From NCBI RefSeq assembly GCF_029433515.1, contig NZ_JAQTIG010000003.1, forward strand, positions 1-64,000: a stretch of 64,000 bases of DNA, read 5' to 3'. Made by a program: the position numbers and the translations under genes. Within the stretch, counting starts at the first letter, position 1. Each line of letters starts with the position of its first letter. Origin of the DNA: Lactobacillus sp. ESL0679 (lineage in GTDB: Bacteria > Bacillota > Bacilli > Lactobacillales > Lactobacillaceae). Below, piece after piece: positions 1 through 7,804 of the stretch. The notes under the pieces are model-generated. The model worked only from the letters and a program-made list of their open reading frames with translations, had not been told where the DNA came from and did no database searches.

Positions 1-75
1 ACACAGTAGTTAAGCTTCTTCACGCCGAGAGTAGTTGGTGGGAGACTGCCTGCGAGGGTAGGACGCTGCCGTGCT
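1..75 (+). rRNA. rrf: 5S ribosomal RNA, 3' part only
   Basis: The window opens inside a 5S rRNA. The stretch around positions 10-50 (TAAGCTTCTTC, GCCGAGAGTAGTTGG, GGGAGACTGCCTGCGAG) and the end GGACGCTGCCGTGC match the conserved 3' half of Lactobacillus 5S rRNA. The 5' part lies outside the window. A tRNA-Asn follows after about 10 bases, the usual order at the end of an rRNA operon in this group. The 3' end is set by similarity and may be off by a few bases. Confidence 0.93.
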
Positions 76-85
76 TTTTTAATAT

Positions 86-158
86 TCCGGCTTAGCTCAG
101 TTGGTAGAGCGCTTGACTGTTAATCAAGATGTCGTCAGTTCGAGTCTGACAGCCGGAG
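86..158 (+). tRNA. tRNA-Asn (GTT)
   Basis: This is a 73-nt cloverleaf. The acceptor arms TCCGGCT (86-92) and AGCCGGA (151-157) pair fully, the D arm holds AGCTCAGTTGGTAGAGC, and the anticodon loop CTGTTAA gives anticodon GTT. The T arm has the TTCGAGT motif. The CCA end is not encoded. It is co-transcribed with the upstream 5S rRNA. Confidence 0.97.
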
Positions 159-170
159 CAAAGTGAGAGA

Positions 171-198
171 AAGAGGACCTGGGGGGTCCTCTTTTTTT
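171..198 (+). terminator. Rho-independent terminator of the rRNA/tRNA operon
   Basis: The arms AAGAGGACC (171-179) and GGTCCTCTT (185-193) form a strong stem followed by a T run, 12 bases after tRNA-Asn. It ends the rRNA/tRNA transcript. Confidence 0.9.
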
Positions 199-207
199 GT
201 GTTATTT

Positions 208-1134
208 TTATCTAATAATTGGTTGAATTTGTAATTCTTGAAACTTGGTAATTAAATTACTTAGGCTAGGACTTAGAACCTGGCCATGTTTTACAGCAAT
301 GAAATACTTTATTTCAATCAATTGTGGATCTAATGGTAAAAGGTTAATTGGCGTCTGCGCCATTCGCTTAATAATACTGGCAGCAGAAATTGTTAGACCG
401 ACACCTTTAATTGCCAAATTAGTAGCGGTGATAATGCTGTTACTTTCTAAAATAATGTTAGGTTTAATATGAAACTTTTGAAAAGCACCGTCAACTTGAT
501 GTCTGATTGCAGAATTAGTTGAACTGACTACAAAAGGTTCTTTGAGCAGATCAGTAATTTGATATTCTGTTGGACTTAAAATAAATTTACCTTTTTTGAA
601 GTAAGGTGAAGAAGGTGGAATAATAACAAAATACTTTTCACTACCGTTGACATAAAAGTCTAATCCATGATTAAGTGATTCGGGTGTTTGCCCAATATAG
701 CAGTCAATTTGTTCGTGTAATAGTTGGGCCTCATTCTTTCGGGGAAAGGACTCAAACAGTTGTACTTTGACATTAGTATTATCAATTAGAAAGTTGGGCA
801 ATAATTCAGGTAGTAAAAATGTCCCCAAGCTTTCTAAAATACCAATACGAATAATTTCTTTATCTGGATGGACGTAAGGTGTTAGCTTTTGAGTCAAGTT
901 TTGCTTGTTATGAATTGTTGTTTCTAAGTATTTATAGTAAATAAGCCCTGCTTCAGTCAGCGTAAAGGGAATATTATTACGATTAATAATAGGAGTTCCT
1001 AGTTGCTGCTCAATACGCTTAATTAACTGCGTTAGATAGGGCTGGGAAATATATAATTCGTGTGCGGCTCGGGTAAAATTGCTTTCTTTGAGCAAAGCAT
1101 CAAGATAGTGCAATAAAATTTCTGGATTTTTCAT
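208..1134 (-). CDS. LysR-family transcriptional regulator
   Basis: This 308-aa protein has the usual LysR length. An N-terminal winged helix-turn-helix (about residues 1-65, including SQPYLTQLIKRIEQQLG) is followed by a periplasmic-binding-like effector domain from about residue 90. The start at 1134 is backed by a GGAG site 7 bases upstream. The gene is transcribed away from the flavoprotein gene at 1250 across a 115-base gap. That arrangement is typical of a LysR regulator that controls its divergent neighbour, so the flavoprotein is the likely target. The effector is unknown; a carboxylate such as fumarate or citrate would fit the neighbourhood but is only an inference. Confidence 0.9.
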   Translation of the reverse strand: MKNPEILLHYLDALLKESNFTRAAHELYISQPYLTQLIKRIEQQLGTPIINRNNIPFTLTEAGLIYYKYLETTIHNKQNLTQKLTPYVHPDKEIIRIGILESLGTFLLPELLPNFLIDNTNVKVQLFESFPRKNEAQLLHEQIDCYIGQTPESLNHGLDFYVNGSEKYFVIIPPSSPYFKKGKFILSPTEYQITDLLKEPFVVSSTNSAIRHQVDGAFQKFHIKPNIILESNSIITATNLAIKGVGLTISAASIIKRMAQTPINLLPLDPQLIEIKYFIAVKHGQVLSPSLSNLITKFQELQIQPIIR

Positions 1135-1249
1135 TAAGTTTCTCCAATAACAAAAGTGTTATAACTTACTTGTCATAAAAGTATTTTACGATTTAGGCAA
1201 ATATTAGTAAACTTTATTTATTAAATGTTGCAGAAGGGAAGCAAAAATA

Positions 1250-3130
1250 ATGAAACCAGGTACATATAATGTAAAAGCAAAAGGTCACGGCGCTAGCTTC
1301 ATGCCAATGAAAGTGACCCTTTCTGAAGATAAGATAGCTGATATTACAATTGATTCCAGTGGTGAAACTAAGGGTGTCGCTGACAAAGTTTTCGAGCGTT
1401 TACCAAAGCAAATCATTAATAATCAAACTTTAAATGTTGATGCTGTCAGTGGTGCAACGATTTCAAGTAAAGGTGTGGTTGATGGGATTGCTGAAGCAAT
1501 TACCGAAGCCGGTGGCGATGCTCAAGAATGGCAAAACCGCGCTAAGCCAAGCGTTGATGACAGTGAGGATGCTGAATATACAACTGATGTTGTTGTAATT
1601 GGTGCTGGTGGTGCTGGACTTGCCGCAGCTGCAAAAACAATTCAAAATGGCAAAAAGGTTATTGTTTTAGAAAAGTATCCGCAAATCGGTGGTAACACTA
1701 CTCGTGCTGGTGGCCCATTAAACGCCGCAGAACCTGACTGGCAAAAGCAGTTTAAGGCTCTTCCAGGTGAAAAAGAAAGCTTGATTAAGTTGGCAGAAAC
1801 CCCAATTGATGAGATTGATCCCGAATTCCAAGCAGATTTTGAAAAATTGCAGAAGCAAATTAAGGCTTATGTAGAATCTGGCGACGACTACCTCTTTGAC
1901 TCAGTCCTATTACATGAAATTCAAACTTATTTGGGTGGTAAGCGGACAGATTTGAATGGTAATGAAATCCACGGAAATTATGCCTTAGTAACCAAATTAG
2001 TTAATAATGTTTTGGATTCTGTTAAGTGGCTAACAGATTTGGGTGTTAAATTTGATCGTAGCGATGTTACAATGCCAGTTGGTGCATTATGGCGCAGAGG
2101 TCATAAGCCGGTTGAACCAATGGGTTATGCTTTTATCCACGTCTTGGGTGACTGGACTAAGGCTCATGGTGCAACAATTTTAACCGAAACAAGAGCCAAA
2201 CATTTGATCATTACTGACGGCCAAGTTACAGGCGTAATTGCTGAAACCGGCAGCGGCAGCAAGGTAACAATTCACGCGCAAAAAGTCATTTTAACTTCCG
2301 GTGGTTTTGGTGCAAACACACCAATGGTGCAAAAATACAATACATACTGGAAACATATTGATGATGATATTGCTACAACTAACTCACCAGCAATTACTGG
2401 TGACGGGATTGCACTTGGTCAAGAAGCAGGTGCTAAGTTAGTCGGTATGGGCTTTATCCAATTAATGCCAGTTTCAGATCCAAAAACTGGTGAATTGTTT
2501 ACCGGTTTGCAAACACCGCCAGAAAACTTTATCATGGTTAACCAAAAGGGTGAGCGTTTTGTTAATGAATTTGCGGAACGTGATACCTTGGCTCAAGCCG
2601 CAATTGCCAATGGTGGCTTGTTCTATCTGATTGCTGATGAAAAGATTAAGGCAACTGCTTACAACACAACCCAAGAATCGATTGATGCGCAAGTTGAAGC
2701 AGGCACGTTGCTTAAGGCCGATACACTTGAAGAATTAGCTGAAAAAGCAGGCATGGATCCAGCCGTCTTAGTATCAACGATTAAGAAATATAATTCTTAT
2801 GTTGACGCTGGTAAAGATCCTGAATTTGGTAAGAGTGCCTTCCACTTGAAGTGTGAGGTTGCACCATTTTACGCAACACCACGTAAACCAGCAATTCACC
2901 ATACTATGGGCGGGGTTAGGATTAATCCTAAGGCGCAAGTGCTTGATGAAAATGACCACGTAATTAACGGTTTGTATGCTGCTGGTGAAGTAGCCGGTGG
3001 TTTACATGCAGGTAACCGCTTGGGTGGTAACTCCTTGGCTGATATCTTTACTTTTGGTCGCATTGCTGCCGACACTGCTTGTAGTGAACTAAAAGAAACT
3101 GATACAGCAACTGGTGCATCAGCACATTAA
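1250..3130 (+). CDS. FMN-binding/FAD-dependent fumarate reductase-type flavoprotein
   Basis: This 626-aa protein has two parts. Residues 1-85 are an FMN-binding domain with the flavinylation motif DAVSGAT (64-70), where FMN would be attached to Thr70 by an ApbE-type transferase. From about residue 112 there is a fumarate reductase/succinate dehydrogenase-type FAD domain with dinucleotide motif GAGGAG (118-123). The C-terminal part holds HTMGGVRIN and [16 protein letters not shown], conserved around the active site of soluble fumarate reductases, urocanate reductases and related enzymes. There is no signal peptide or heme motif, so it should be cytosolic. The electron donor and exact substrate (fumarate or another unsaturated acid) cannot be read from sequence. 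It is divergent from the LysR gene and ends in a shared terminator. Confidence 0.9.
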   Translation: MKPGTYNVKAKGHGASFMPMKVTLSEDKIADITIDSSGETKGVADKVFERLPKQIINNQTLNVDAVSGATISSKGVVDGIAEAITEAGGDAQEWQNRAKPSVDDSEDAEYTTDVVVIGAGGAGLAAAAKTIQNGKKVIVLEKYPQIGGNTTRAGGPLNAAEPDWQKQFKALPGEKESLIKLAETPIDEIDPEFQADFEKLQKQIKAYVESGDDYLFDSVLLHEIQTYLGGKRTDLNGNEIHGNYALVTKLVNNVLDSVKWLTDLGVKFDRSDVTMPVGALWRRGHKPVEPMGYAFIHVLGDWTKAHGATILTETRAKHLIITDGQVTGVIAETGSGSKVTIHAQKVILTSGGFGANTPMVQKYNTYWKHIDDDIATTNSPAITGDGIALGQEAGAKLVGMGFIQLMPVSDPKTGELFTGLQTPPENFIMVNQKGERFVNEFAERDTLAQAAIANGGLFYLIADEKIKATAYNTTQESIDAQVEAGTLLKADTLEELAEKAGMDPAVLVSTIKKYNSYVDAGKDPEFGKSAFHLKCEVAPFYATPRKPAIHHTMGGVRINPKAQVLDENDHVINGLYAAGEVAGGLHAGNRLGGNSLADIFTFGRIAADTACSELKETDTATGASAH

Positions 3131-3146
3131 TAATTAGTAAATAAAA

Positions 3147-3186
3147 AATAATAGCTAACCTTTTTTGGTTAACTATTATTTTTTTG
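3147..3186. terminator. Bidirectional terminator between convergent genes
   Basis: AATAATAGCTAACC (3147-3160) pairs with GGTTAACTATTATT (3167-3180). A T run follows on the plus strand and an A run precedes it, so it can serve both the flavoprotein gene and citG. Confidence 0.85.
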
Positions 3187-3187
3187 C

Positions 3188-4009
3188 TTATAAATAGCCG
3201 CGCTCAAGCCCGACAAAAATCGTCACAATTAGTAAATCGGCACAGCCGCCTAGACTGTAGTTGTGTTCTAGGCATTCCTGATTGAGCTGTTTTAATTTTT
3301 GCTTGCCAGCGTCAGTTGCGTAGCCGCCCAAGGCCAAATACGCAGCTGCTTCTTCGTGCAGCCAATCAATTACTTGAATATTGCCAGCACGCTTAATTAG
3401 ATTGCTATCGACAGCTCTTGTGGCAATTTTCATTAGTGTATCTAGTAATCTTGCTTGAATGGTGCCAGTACTGTCTTTTAGAAAAGGCAGGGCGATTTCT
3501 TCAATAATTGGGTAGCCCTGTTCGGCTTCTGCCCGAGCACCACCATAGCCGTACTCGGCATATTCTTTCTCGCCGGCAGTTTGCGGTGAACAGATGTGGC
3601 CTAAATCGTGTTCGACTAGGCCGTGGCACATTGCTTGAATAGTAGTAAAGAGTTCTGTGTGGCGAGTGTGGCAGTAGCTTTCAGCGCAAGTAAAAACCCC
3701 TAAAGCAAAGATTGCTCCTTTGTGTGTGTTAACTCCATGAGTCGCTGCAAGCATTGCCTTTTCAGCGGCAAGGCCTTTGCGGCGCAATGCGAAAAACATC
3801 TGCGTTAAGTCAGAACCTGTAAAAGTTTGACCAATTTTAACTGCGTCATTAAAGTATTGCGTCAAGCTAAGACTGCTGTCAATAAAAGTATAAATGTTCA
3901 TATCGGAGTGTGGGCCGGGACTGCCGGGATCAACCAGACCAGGTTTAGGTTCCGTTGTAACCTCATATAATAGTGCCCGCAGCGCATTTTGCGTAATTGA
4001 ATTTATCAT
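3188..4009 (-). CDS. citG: 2-(5''-triphosphoribosyl)-3'-dephospho-CoA synthase
   Basis: This 273-aa protein matches CitG over its full length: the N-terminal TEPKPGLVDPGSPGPHSDMN motif, the central GYGGARAEAEQGYP stretch and the C-terminal GGCADLLIVT. CitG makes the precursor of the prosthetic group of citrate lyase (and of malonate decarboxylase) from dephospho-CoA and ATP. No citrate lyase genes (citDEF, citC, citX) are in this window, so it stands alone here. The partner genes may be elsewhere or lost. It is convergent with the flavoprotein gene. Confidence 0.93.
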   Translation of the reverse strand: MINSITQNALRALLYEVTTEPKPGLVDPGSPGPHSDMNIYTFIDSSLSLTQYFNDAVKIGQTFTGSDLTQMFFALRRKGLAAEKAMLAATHGVNTHKGAIFALGVFTCAESYCHTRHTELFTTIQAMCHGLVEHDLGHICSPQTAGEKEYAEYGYGGARAEAEQGYPIIEEIALPFLKDSTGTIQARLLDTLMKIATRAVDSNLIKRAGNIQVIDWLHEEAAAYLALGGYATDAGKQKLKQLNQECLEHNYSLGGCADLLIVTIFVGLERGYL

Positions 4010-4232
4010 AGATTAGTATCTTACTTATTAAATTATGTTCTAAAATCCGGCTATCTGTAGTATCATAGTCTTTTATGCTATTTATAATTTTTTATAAATT
4101 ATAAGGTAATTTGAGAATAACATAATTCAAAAAGCGTCTCAAGTTGATAGAGATCATTAAAAATGTCGCAAAACTTAACGAAGTGAATTTACTCGTTGAG
4201 AAATATTGATGTCAGTTTAGAAGGAGAAAGAA

Positions 4233-5531
4233 ATGGTTTTAACATGGTGGTCGGCGCTGCTGGGATTGATATTAGCAATTATTTTAATATTAAAAAAATT
4301 AAATCCTGTTTATTCGCTAATTTTGGGGGCAATCTTGGCTTGTCTGATAGGTGGGGCTAGTTTAACACAGACGATTAATATTTTGGTTGCTGGCGGTCAA
4401 AGCGTTATGGGCACGATCTTACGGGTCCTAGCTGCGGGGATGCTGGCTGGTGTCATGATGGAATCTGGCGCGGCCAATATTATTGCTAAAACAATTGTAA
4501 ATAAGCTTGGTGACAAGTTAGCAATTTTTGCATTAGCACTTGCTACAATGGTAATTACGGCTGTCGGGGTTTTTATTCCGGTAGCTGTTTTGATAGTTGC
4601 TCCAATTGCTTTAGAGGTTGGTCAAAGAATGCATATCTCTAAGTTGGCGCTATTAGTTGCGTTATCTGGTGGGGGCAAGGCCGGAAATATTATTTCGCCT
4701 AATCCCAATACAATTGCGGCTGCCAAAGGCTTTAAAGTGACATTAAGTCAGTTGATGATTGCTGATTTTATTCCCGCACTTGTTGCGCTCATAGTGACAG
4801 TAATTGTTGTCAGTTTAATTAAAGGTAAAGGGTCAGCTGTTACTGATCAAGATTTGGCAGGGTTGGCTGCTGAGGATAACGCTGACTCTTTACCTTCTCT
4901 AGCTTCTGCGCTAGTTACCCCGATTTTGGCGATTTTGTTATTATTAATCAACCCAATCGGGTCGATTTTTAATTTGACCGTTTTAACTAAAATAAATCTG
5001 GATGCAATGTATGTTTTGCCAATTGCCAGTATCATTGGTGCACTTGCCATGAAGCAGGGCAAAAAGTTACGCGATTATGCACAAGCTGGGATTGGCCGGA
5101 TGACCGATGTTGTGTTAATTTTAATTGGGGCGGGTGCAATTGGTGCGACGATAACTAATTCAACCTTACCCAAGTTAATCATTATGTTAATTAAGTCCTC
5201 AGGGATTTCAGGTGTCTTTTTAGCTCCAATTTCGGGTATTTTGATGGCAGCTGCGTCGGCCTCGACATCTACTGGTGTCATTTTGGCTACCGGCTCGTTT
5301 ACTAAGGCGATTTTGGGCTTTGGCATTTCGCCTTTGGCTGGTGCCGCAATGGTACATACGGGTGCGATTGTTATCGACCATTTGCCACAGGGTAATTATT
5401 TCCACGTAACAGCTAATGCAATGAACATGGATATCAAAGAACGCTCCAAGGCAATTGCATATGAGACCATTGTCGGCTTAAGTGCAACGATTGTTGCGAC
5501 TGTTCTGTATGGCTTTATCCATTTAATGTAG
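4233..5531 (+). CDS. GntP-family permease, probably glycerate or related sugar acid
   Basis: This 432-aa protein is very hydrophobic with about 12 membrane segments. The pattern (GAILACLIGG near the start, a GxGGKAGN...SPNPNT stretch around residues 148-160, and MVHTGAIVIDHLPQG near residue 373) is that of GntP-type sugar-acid:H+ symporters. GGAGAAAG precedes the ATG. The next gene, 21 bases downstream, is glycerate kinase, so glycerate is the most economical substrate guess. Gluconate-type acids remain possible. Confidence 0.85.
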   Translation: MVLTWWSALLGLILAIILILKKLNPVYSLILGAILACLIGGASLTQTINILVAGGQSVMGTILRVLAAGMLAGVMMESGAANIIAKTIVNKLGDKLAIFALALATMVITAVGVFIPVAVLIVAPIALEVGQRMHISKLALLVALSGGGKAGNIISPNPNTIAAAKGFKVTLSQLMIADFIPALVALIVTVIVVSLIKGKGSAVTDQDLAGLAAEDNADSLPSLASALVTPILAILLLLINPIGSIFNLTVLTKINLDAMYVLPIASIIGALAMKQGKKLRDYAQAGIGRMTDVVLILIGAGAIGATITNSTLPKLIIMLIKSSGISGVFLAPISGILMAAASASTSTGVILATGSFTKAILGFGISPLAGAAMVHTGAIVIDHLPQGNYFHVTANAMNMDIKERSKAIAYETIVGLSATIVATVLYGFIHLM

Positions 5532-5552
5532 TTTTCAGAAAGGAATCTGATT

Positions 5553-6698
5553 GTGAAAATTGTAATTGCACCAGACTCATTTAAAGGAAGCTTAACGGCT
5601 AAAGAAGCGGCTCTTGCAATTAAGCAGGGGATGCAGCCGATTTTACCTCAAGCTGAATATACGCTTGTACCAATGGCTGACGGTGGTGAAGGCACAGTTA
5701 GTGCCCTGACAGCTGCGACTAATGGCAAGCTTATTCAAGAAAAAGTAACGGGACCACTGGGACAAAAAGTAACGGCCACCTATGGTATTTTAGGTACGTC
5801 TAACACCGCCGTGATTGAAATGGCGGCAGCTAGTGGGATGCAATACGTGACGCAGCAAACGCATAATCCTCTGATTGCAACAGCCTATGGCACGGGAGAA
5901 TTAATTACTAGTGCCATTAATCAAGGAGTTAGTCAGATTATTCTCGGTATTGGCGGCTCGGCAACTAACGATGGTGGTGCAGGGATGGCCCAAGCACTTG
6001 GCTATCAATTACTTGATAACGAGGGTCATGAGCTTGCTTTTGGCGGTGGTGAGCTTGCCAAGTTAGCTAAGATTGATACCAGCAAGGTTGATCCTAGACT
6101 CAAACAAGTGAAAATTTTGATTGCTTCTGATGTGACTAACCCGTTAGTCGGACCAGATGGTGCCAGTTATATTTTTGGCCCGCAGAAGGGCGCAACTGCG
6201 GAAATGGTGGTTAAGTTAGACCACAATCTTGCTCACTACGCCGACGTAATTCGGCAAGAATTGAACGTTGACGTTAAGAACCTAGCTGGTGCTGGTGCAG
6301 CTGGCGGATTAGGTGCTGGCCTGATTGCCTTTACCAATTCGACAATGGCTAAGGGCAGCGACATTGTTATTCGCTTTAGCGGATTAAAGGAAAAGCTGAA
6401 GCAGGCAGATATCGTAATTACCGGTGAAGGTGGCATTGACTATCAAACGCAGTTTGGTAAAACGCCGTATGGTGTCGCTCTTGCCGCTAAAGAAGTTGCA
6501 CCGGATGCACTTGTGCTGGCCCTTGCCGGTAATATTGGTCAAGATGTTAGTGCGTTATATAAAAATGGCGTAATTGATGCGATTTTTGCTACTCCTGTTG
6601 GCGCTGAAGCGTTGCCTGAGGCAATTGCTAATGCCGCACACGATGTAGCTGTGACAGCTGAGAATGTCGCACGTTTAATCAAAAATTTAAGCAAATAA
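5553..6698 (+). CDS. glxK: Glycerate kinase (GarK/GlxK family)
   Basis: This 381-aa protein has the standard family length. The N-terminus KIVIAPDSFKGSLTAKEAA, the MADGGEGTV motif near residue 42, GIGGSATNDGGAGM near residue 131 and VITGEGGIDYQTQFGKTPYG near residue 288 are diagnostic. It phosphorylates D-glycerate (to 2- or 3-phosphoglycerate depending on subgroup), feeding lower glycolysis. The start is GTG, with AAAGGA 10 bases upstream. It follows the GntP permease closely, so uptake and phosphorylation are probably co-expressed. Confidence 0.94.
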   Translation: MKIVIAPDSFKGSLTAKEAALAIKQGMQPILPQAEYTLVPMADGGEGTVSALTAATNGKLIQEKVTGPLGQKVTATYGILGTSNTAVIEMAAASGMQYVTQQTHNPLIATAYGTGELITSAINQGVSQIILGIGGSATNDGGAGMAQALGYQLLDNEGHELAFGGGELAKLAKIDTSKVDPRLKQVKILIASDVTNPLVGPDGASYIFGPQKGATAEMVVKLDHNLAHYADVIRQELNVDVKNLAGAGAAGGLGAGLIAFTNSTMAKGSDIVIRFSGLKEKLKQADIVITGEGGIDYQTQFGKTPYGVALAAKEVAPDALVLALAGNIGQDVSALYKNGVIDAIFATPVGAEALPEAIANAAHDVAVTAENVARLIKNLSK

Positions 6699-6733
6699 AA
6701 AAGCAGGTGTCCTTTTGGGACATCTGCTTTTTG
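6699..6733. terminator. Terminator after glycerate kinase
   Basis: AAAAGCAGGTGTCC pairs with GGGACATCTGCTTTTT around a TTTT loop, directly after the stop codon. A-rich and T-rich flanks make it usable from both sides, so it could also end the minus-strand gene at 6743. Confidence 0.88.
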
Positions 6734-6742
6734 ATGAGGTAA

Positions 6743-6973
6743 TTAGTCTTCGTAAGTACCAACTTGGTTTAACTTAGCCAAAACGCTCTTGCCGTGAGGT
6801 GATTGTGCAATCCCTTCGTCTAAAGCTTGACCAGCTGAAAAGCCGTGGTGTTCACCGTTAGTCCAGTGTGAATTACCGGTTACATCGTAAACCTTACCGT
6901 CAATAGCAACGTAAGCTGGATTGCCGTTTTTACCATCGTATTTTGCCAAAGATTCTTTTGTGAACTTCTCCAT
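6743..6973 (-). CDS. Cytochrome b5-like heme/steroid-binding domain protein
   Basis: This 76-aa single-domain protein starts KFTKESLAKYDGKNGNPAYV, followed by AIDGKVYDVTGNSHWTNG and GEHHGFSAGQAL. These are hallmarks of the small cytochrome-b5-like family of Gram-positive bacteria. I placed the start at 6973 because a GGAAGGAG site lies just upstream; an in-frame upstream start (6997) has none. His residues in WTNGEHHG and in SPHGKS could be ligands, but the canonical HPGG of true cytochrome b5 is absent. It may bind heme or another ligand; the role is unknown. Confidence 0.85.
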   Translation of the reverse strand: MEKFTKESLAKYDGKNGNPAYVAIDGKVYDVTGNSHWTNGEHHGFSAGQALDEGIAQSPHGKSVLAKLNQVGTYED

Positions 6974-6997
6974 TGAAGAACACTCCTTCCATATCAA

Positions 6998-7330
6998 TAT
7001 TATGTTTGTAACTACTATTAGAATAATCTCCCAAAATAAATAAGTCTATTTATATGCTTGCATATTTTTTCACTTGTTGCATTAGCCAATAATGTCTTAA
7101 GGGGTAAAAGTGTGGTTTAGCCGACGCTAACAAGCGCTTTCAAAAGAAGTAGAAGCTTGTCTGTAATCCTGTCTTAATATGTGTTGCTGGTCGATATTGA
7201 CTCCAAGACTGAAATCGAGATAAGCGTCTTTTGTTTGCCAGGGGAAGGCTGATCATTGTTCAATTTGGGTAGGGCTTAAAGCGCAATAAAGGTTTAAAAA
7301 AGTAGTATTTGCGTTGATCTGTATCAATTG
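6998..7330. other. AT-rich intergenic stretch without a recognisable gene
   Basis: No open reading frame with a ribosome binding site, no tRNA and no clear repeat is visible here. The right end meets the terminator at 7331. It probably holds the promoter of the b5-like gene near 7000-7030 on the minus strand. Confidence 0.5.
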
Positions 7331-7358
7331 AAAAAAGCCCAGGCTAACCTGGGCTTTT
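7331..7358. terminator. Terminator of the small peptide mRNA (locus 1)
   Basis: AAAAGCCCAGG and CCTGGGCTTTT form a perfect stem around CTAA. On the minus strand it is followed by a T run and lies just after the stop codon of the 33-aa peptide gene. Confidence 0.85.
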
Positions 7359-7368
7359 AACAGCTGAA

Positions 7369-7470
7369 CTACTTACGCAGTTTGTCAATGATATCTTTGA
7401 TATCGTCAAGCACATCTTGAGCTTTTGCAAACACAAGATACAGCAGAATCAGAACAACTGTATGCTGCAC
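7369..7470 (-). CDS. 33-aa hydrophobic/amphipathic peptide, putative type I toxin (locus 1)
   Basis: The frame begins with GTG at 7470, preceded at 8 bases by a perfect GGAGG (7479-7483 on the plus strand). It encodes MQHTVVLILLYLVFAKA followed by a charged helix QDVLDDIKDIIDKLRK. One short membrane segment (residues 4-14) and a basic end are typical of type I toxins. A hairpin (7489-7506) sits just before the Shine-Dalgarno and a terminator just after the stop. A divergent RNA (7561-7660) carries complementarity to codons 6-9 and to the hairpin loop. A paralogous module lies at 49.3-49.6 kb. I do not recognise it as Fst, Ldr, TxpA or BsrG. Toxicity is inferred. Confidence 0.72.
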   Translation of the reverse strand: MQHTVVLILLYLVFAKAQDVLDDIKDIIDKLRK

Positions 7471-7488
7471 GCTTTTCACCTCCTCACT

Positions 7489-7506
7489 GGAAGCTGGTTA
7501 ACTTCC
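7489..7506 (-). promoter_or_regulatory. Hairpin upstream of the toxin Shine-Dalgarno (locus 1), presumed antisense target
   Basis: On the minus strand GGAAG and CTTCC pair around the loop TTAACCAG, five bases upstream of GGAGG. The loop's ACCA is complementary to TGGT in the loop of the divergent RNA (7612-7617). The equivalent hairpin in locus 2 has a different loop that matches its own RNA. Confidence 0.55.
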
Positions 7507-7560
7507 TCAGATGTGCACATTCCGTGCTTTTTCATTTTGCCCAATTGTGGTACACTACGT

Positions 7561-7660
7561 ATGAATCAGAATGATGTGTTTCTACACGTTCACATTATGT
7601 GCAACGCAAGTTTGGTCACTTGCAACGCGCGGTGACGACCTCAATTGGTCGTCTTTTTTT
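7561..7660 (+). ncRNA. Putative antitoxin RNA, divergent from the 33-aa peptide gene
   Basis: An extended -10 (TGGTACACT, -10 at 7551-7556) predicts a start near 7561. The RNA would have a 5' segment GAATCAGAA (7563-7571) that is an exact repeat of the plus-strand sequence inside the toxin gene (7446-7454), hence complementary to the toxin mRNA. A hairpin GCAAGT-TTGGTC-ACTTGC follows (7606-7623), then a terminator GACGACC/GGTCGTC plus seven T (7634-7660). The order matches the divergent RNA of locus 2 (49299-49392). Antitoxin function is inferred from this design. Confidence 0.65.
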
Positions 7661-7763
7661 ATGCAGAAAAGTTAGATATTTTTAAACTTACGTCGTCGTT
7701 AATACACAATTCCGGTATTTTATCAGGTAAATTATTCTAAATTCAAAACATCAATTCTGAATA

Positions 7764-7794
7764 AAAAAATGCTCCACAATTGTGGAGCACTTCT
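7764..7794 (-). terminator. Terminator of the DUF4097 gene
   Basis: TGCTCCACAATTGTGGAGCA forms a near-perfect stem; on the minus strand it is followed by a T run, right after the stop of the gene ending at 7805. Confidence 0.85.
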
Positions 7795-7804
7795 ACGTTA
7801 GGTT

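Noticed and set aside
7417-7635. 72-codon plus-strand frame across the peptide/RNA locus
   Set aside because: It has no ribosome binding site and runs through the toxin antisense, both hairpins and the RNA promoter; the small-RNA reading explains the sequence better.
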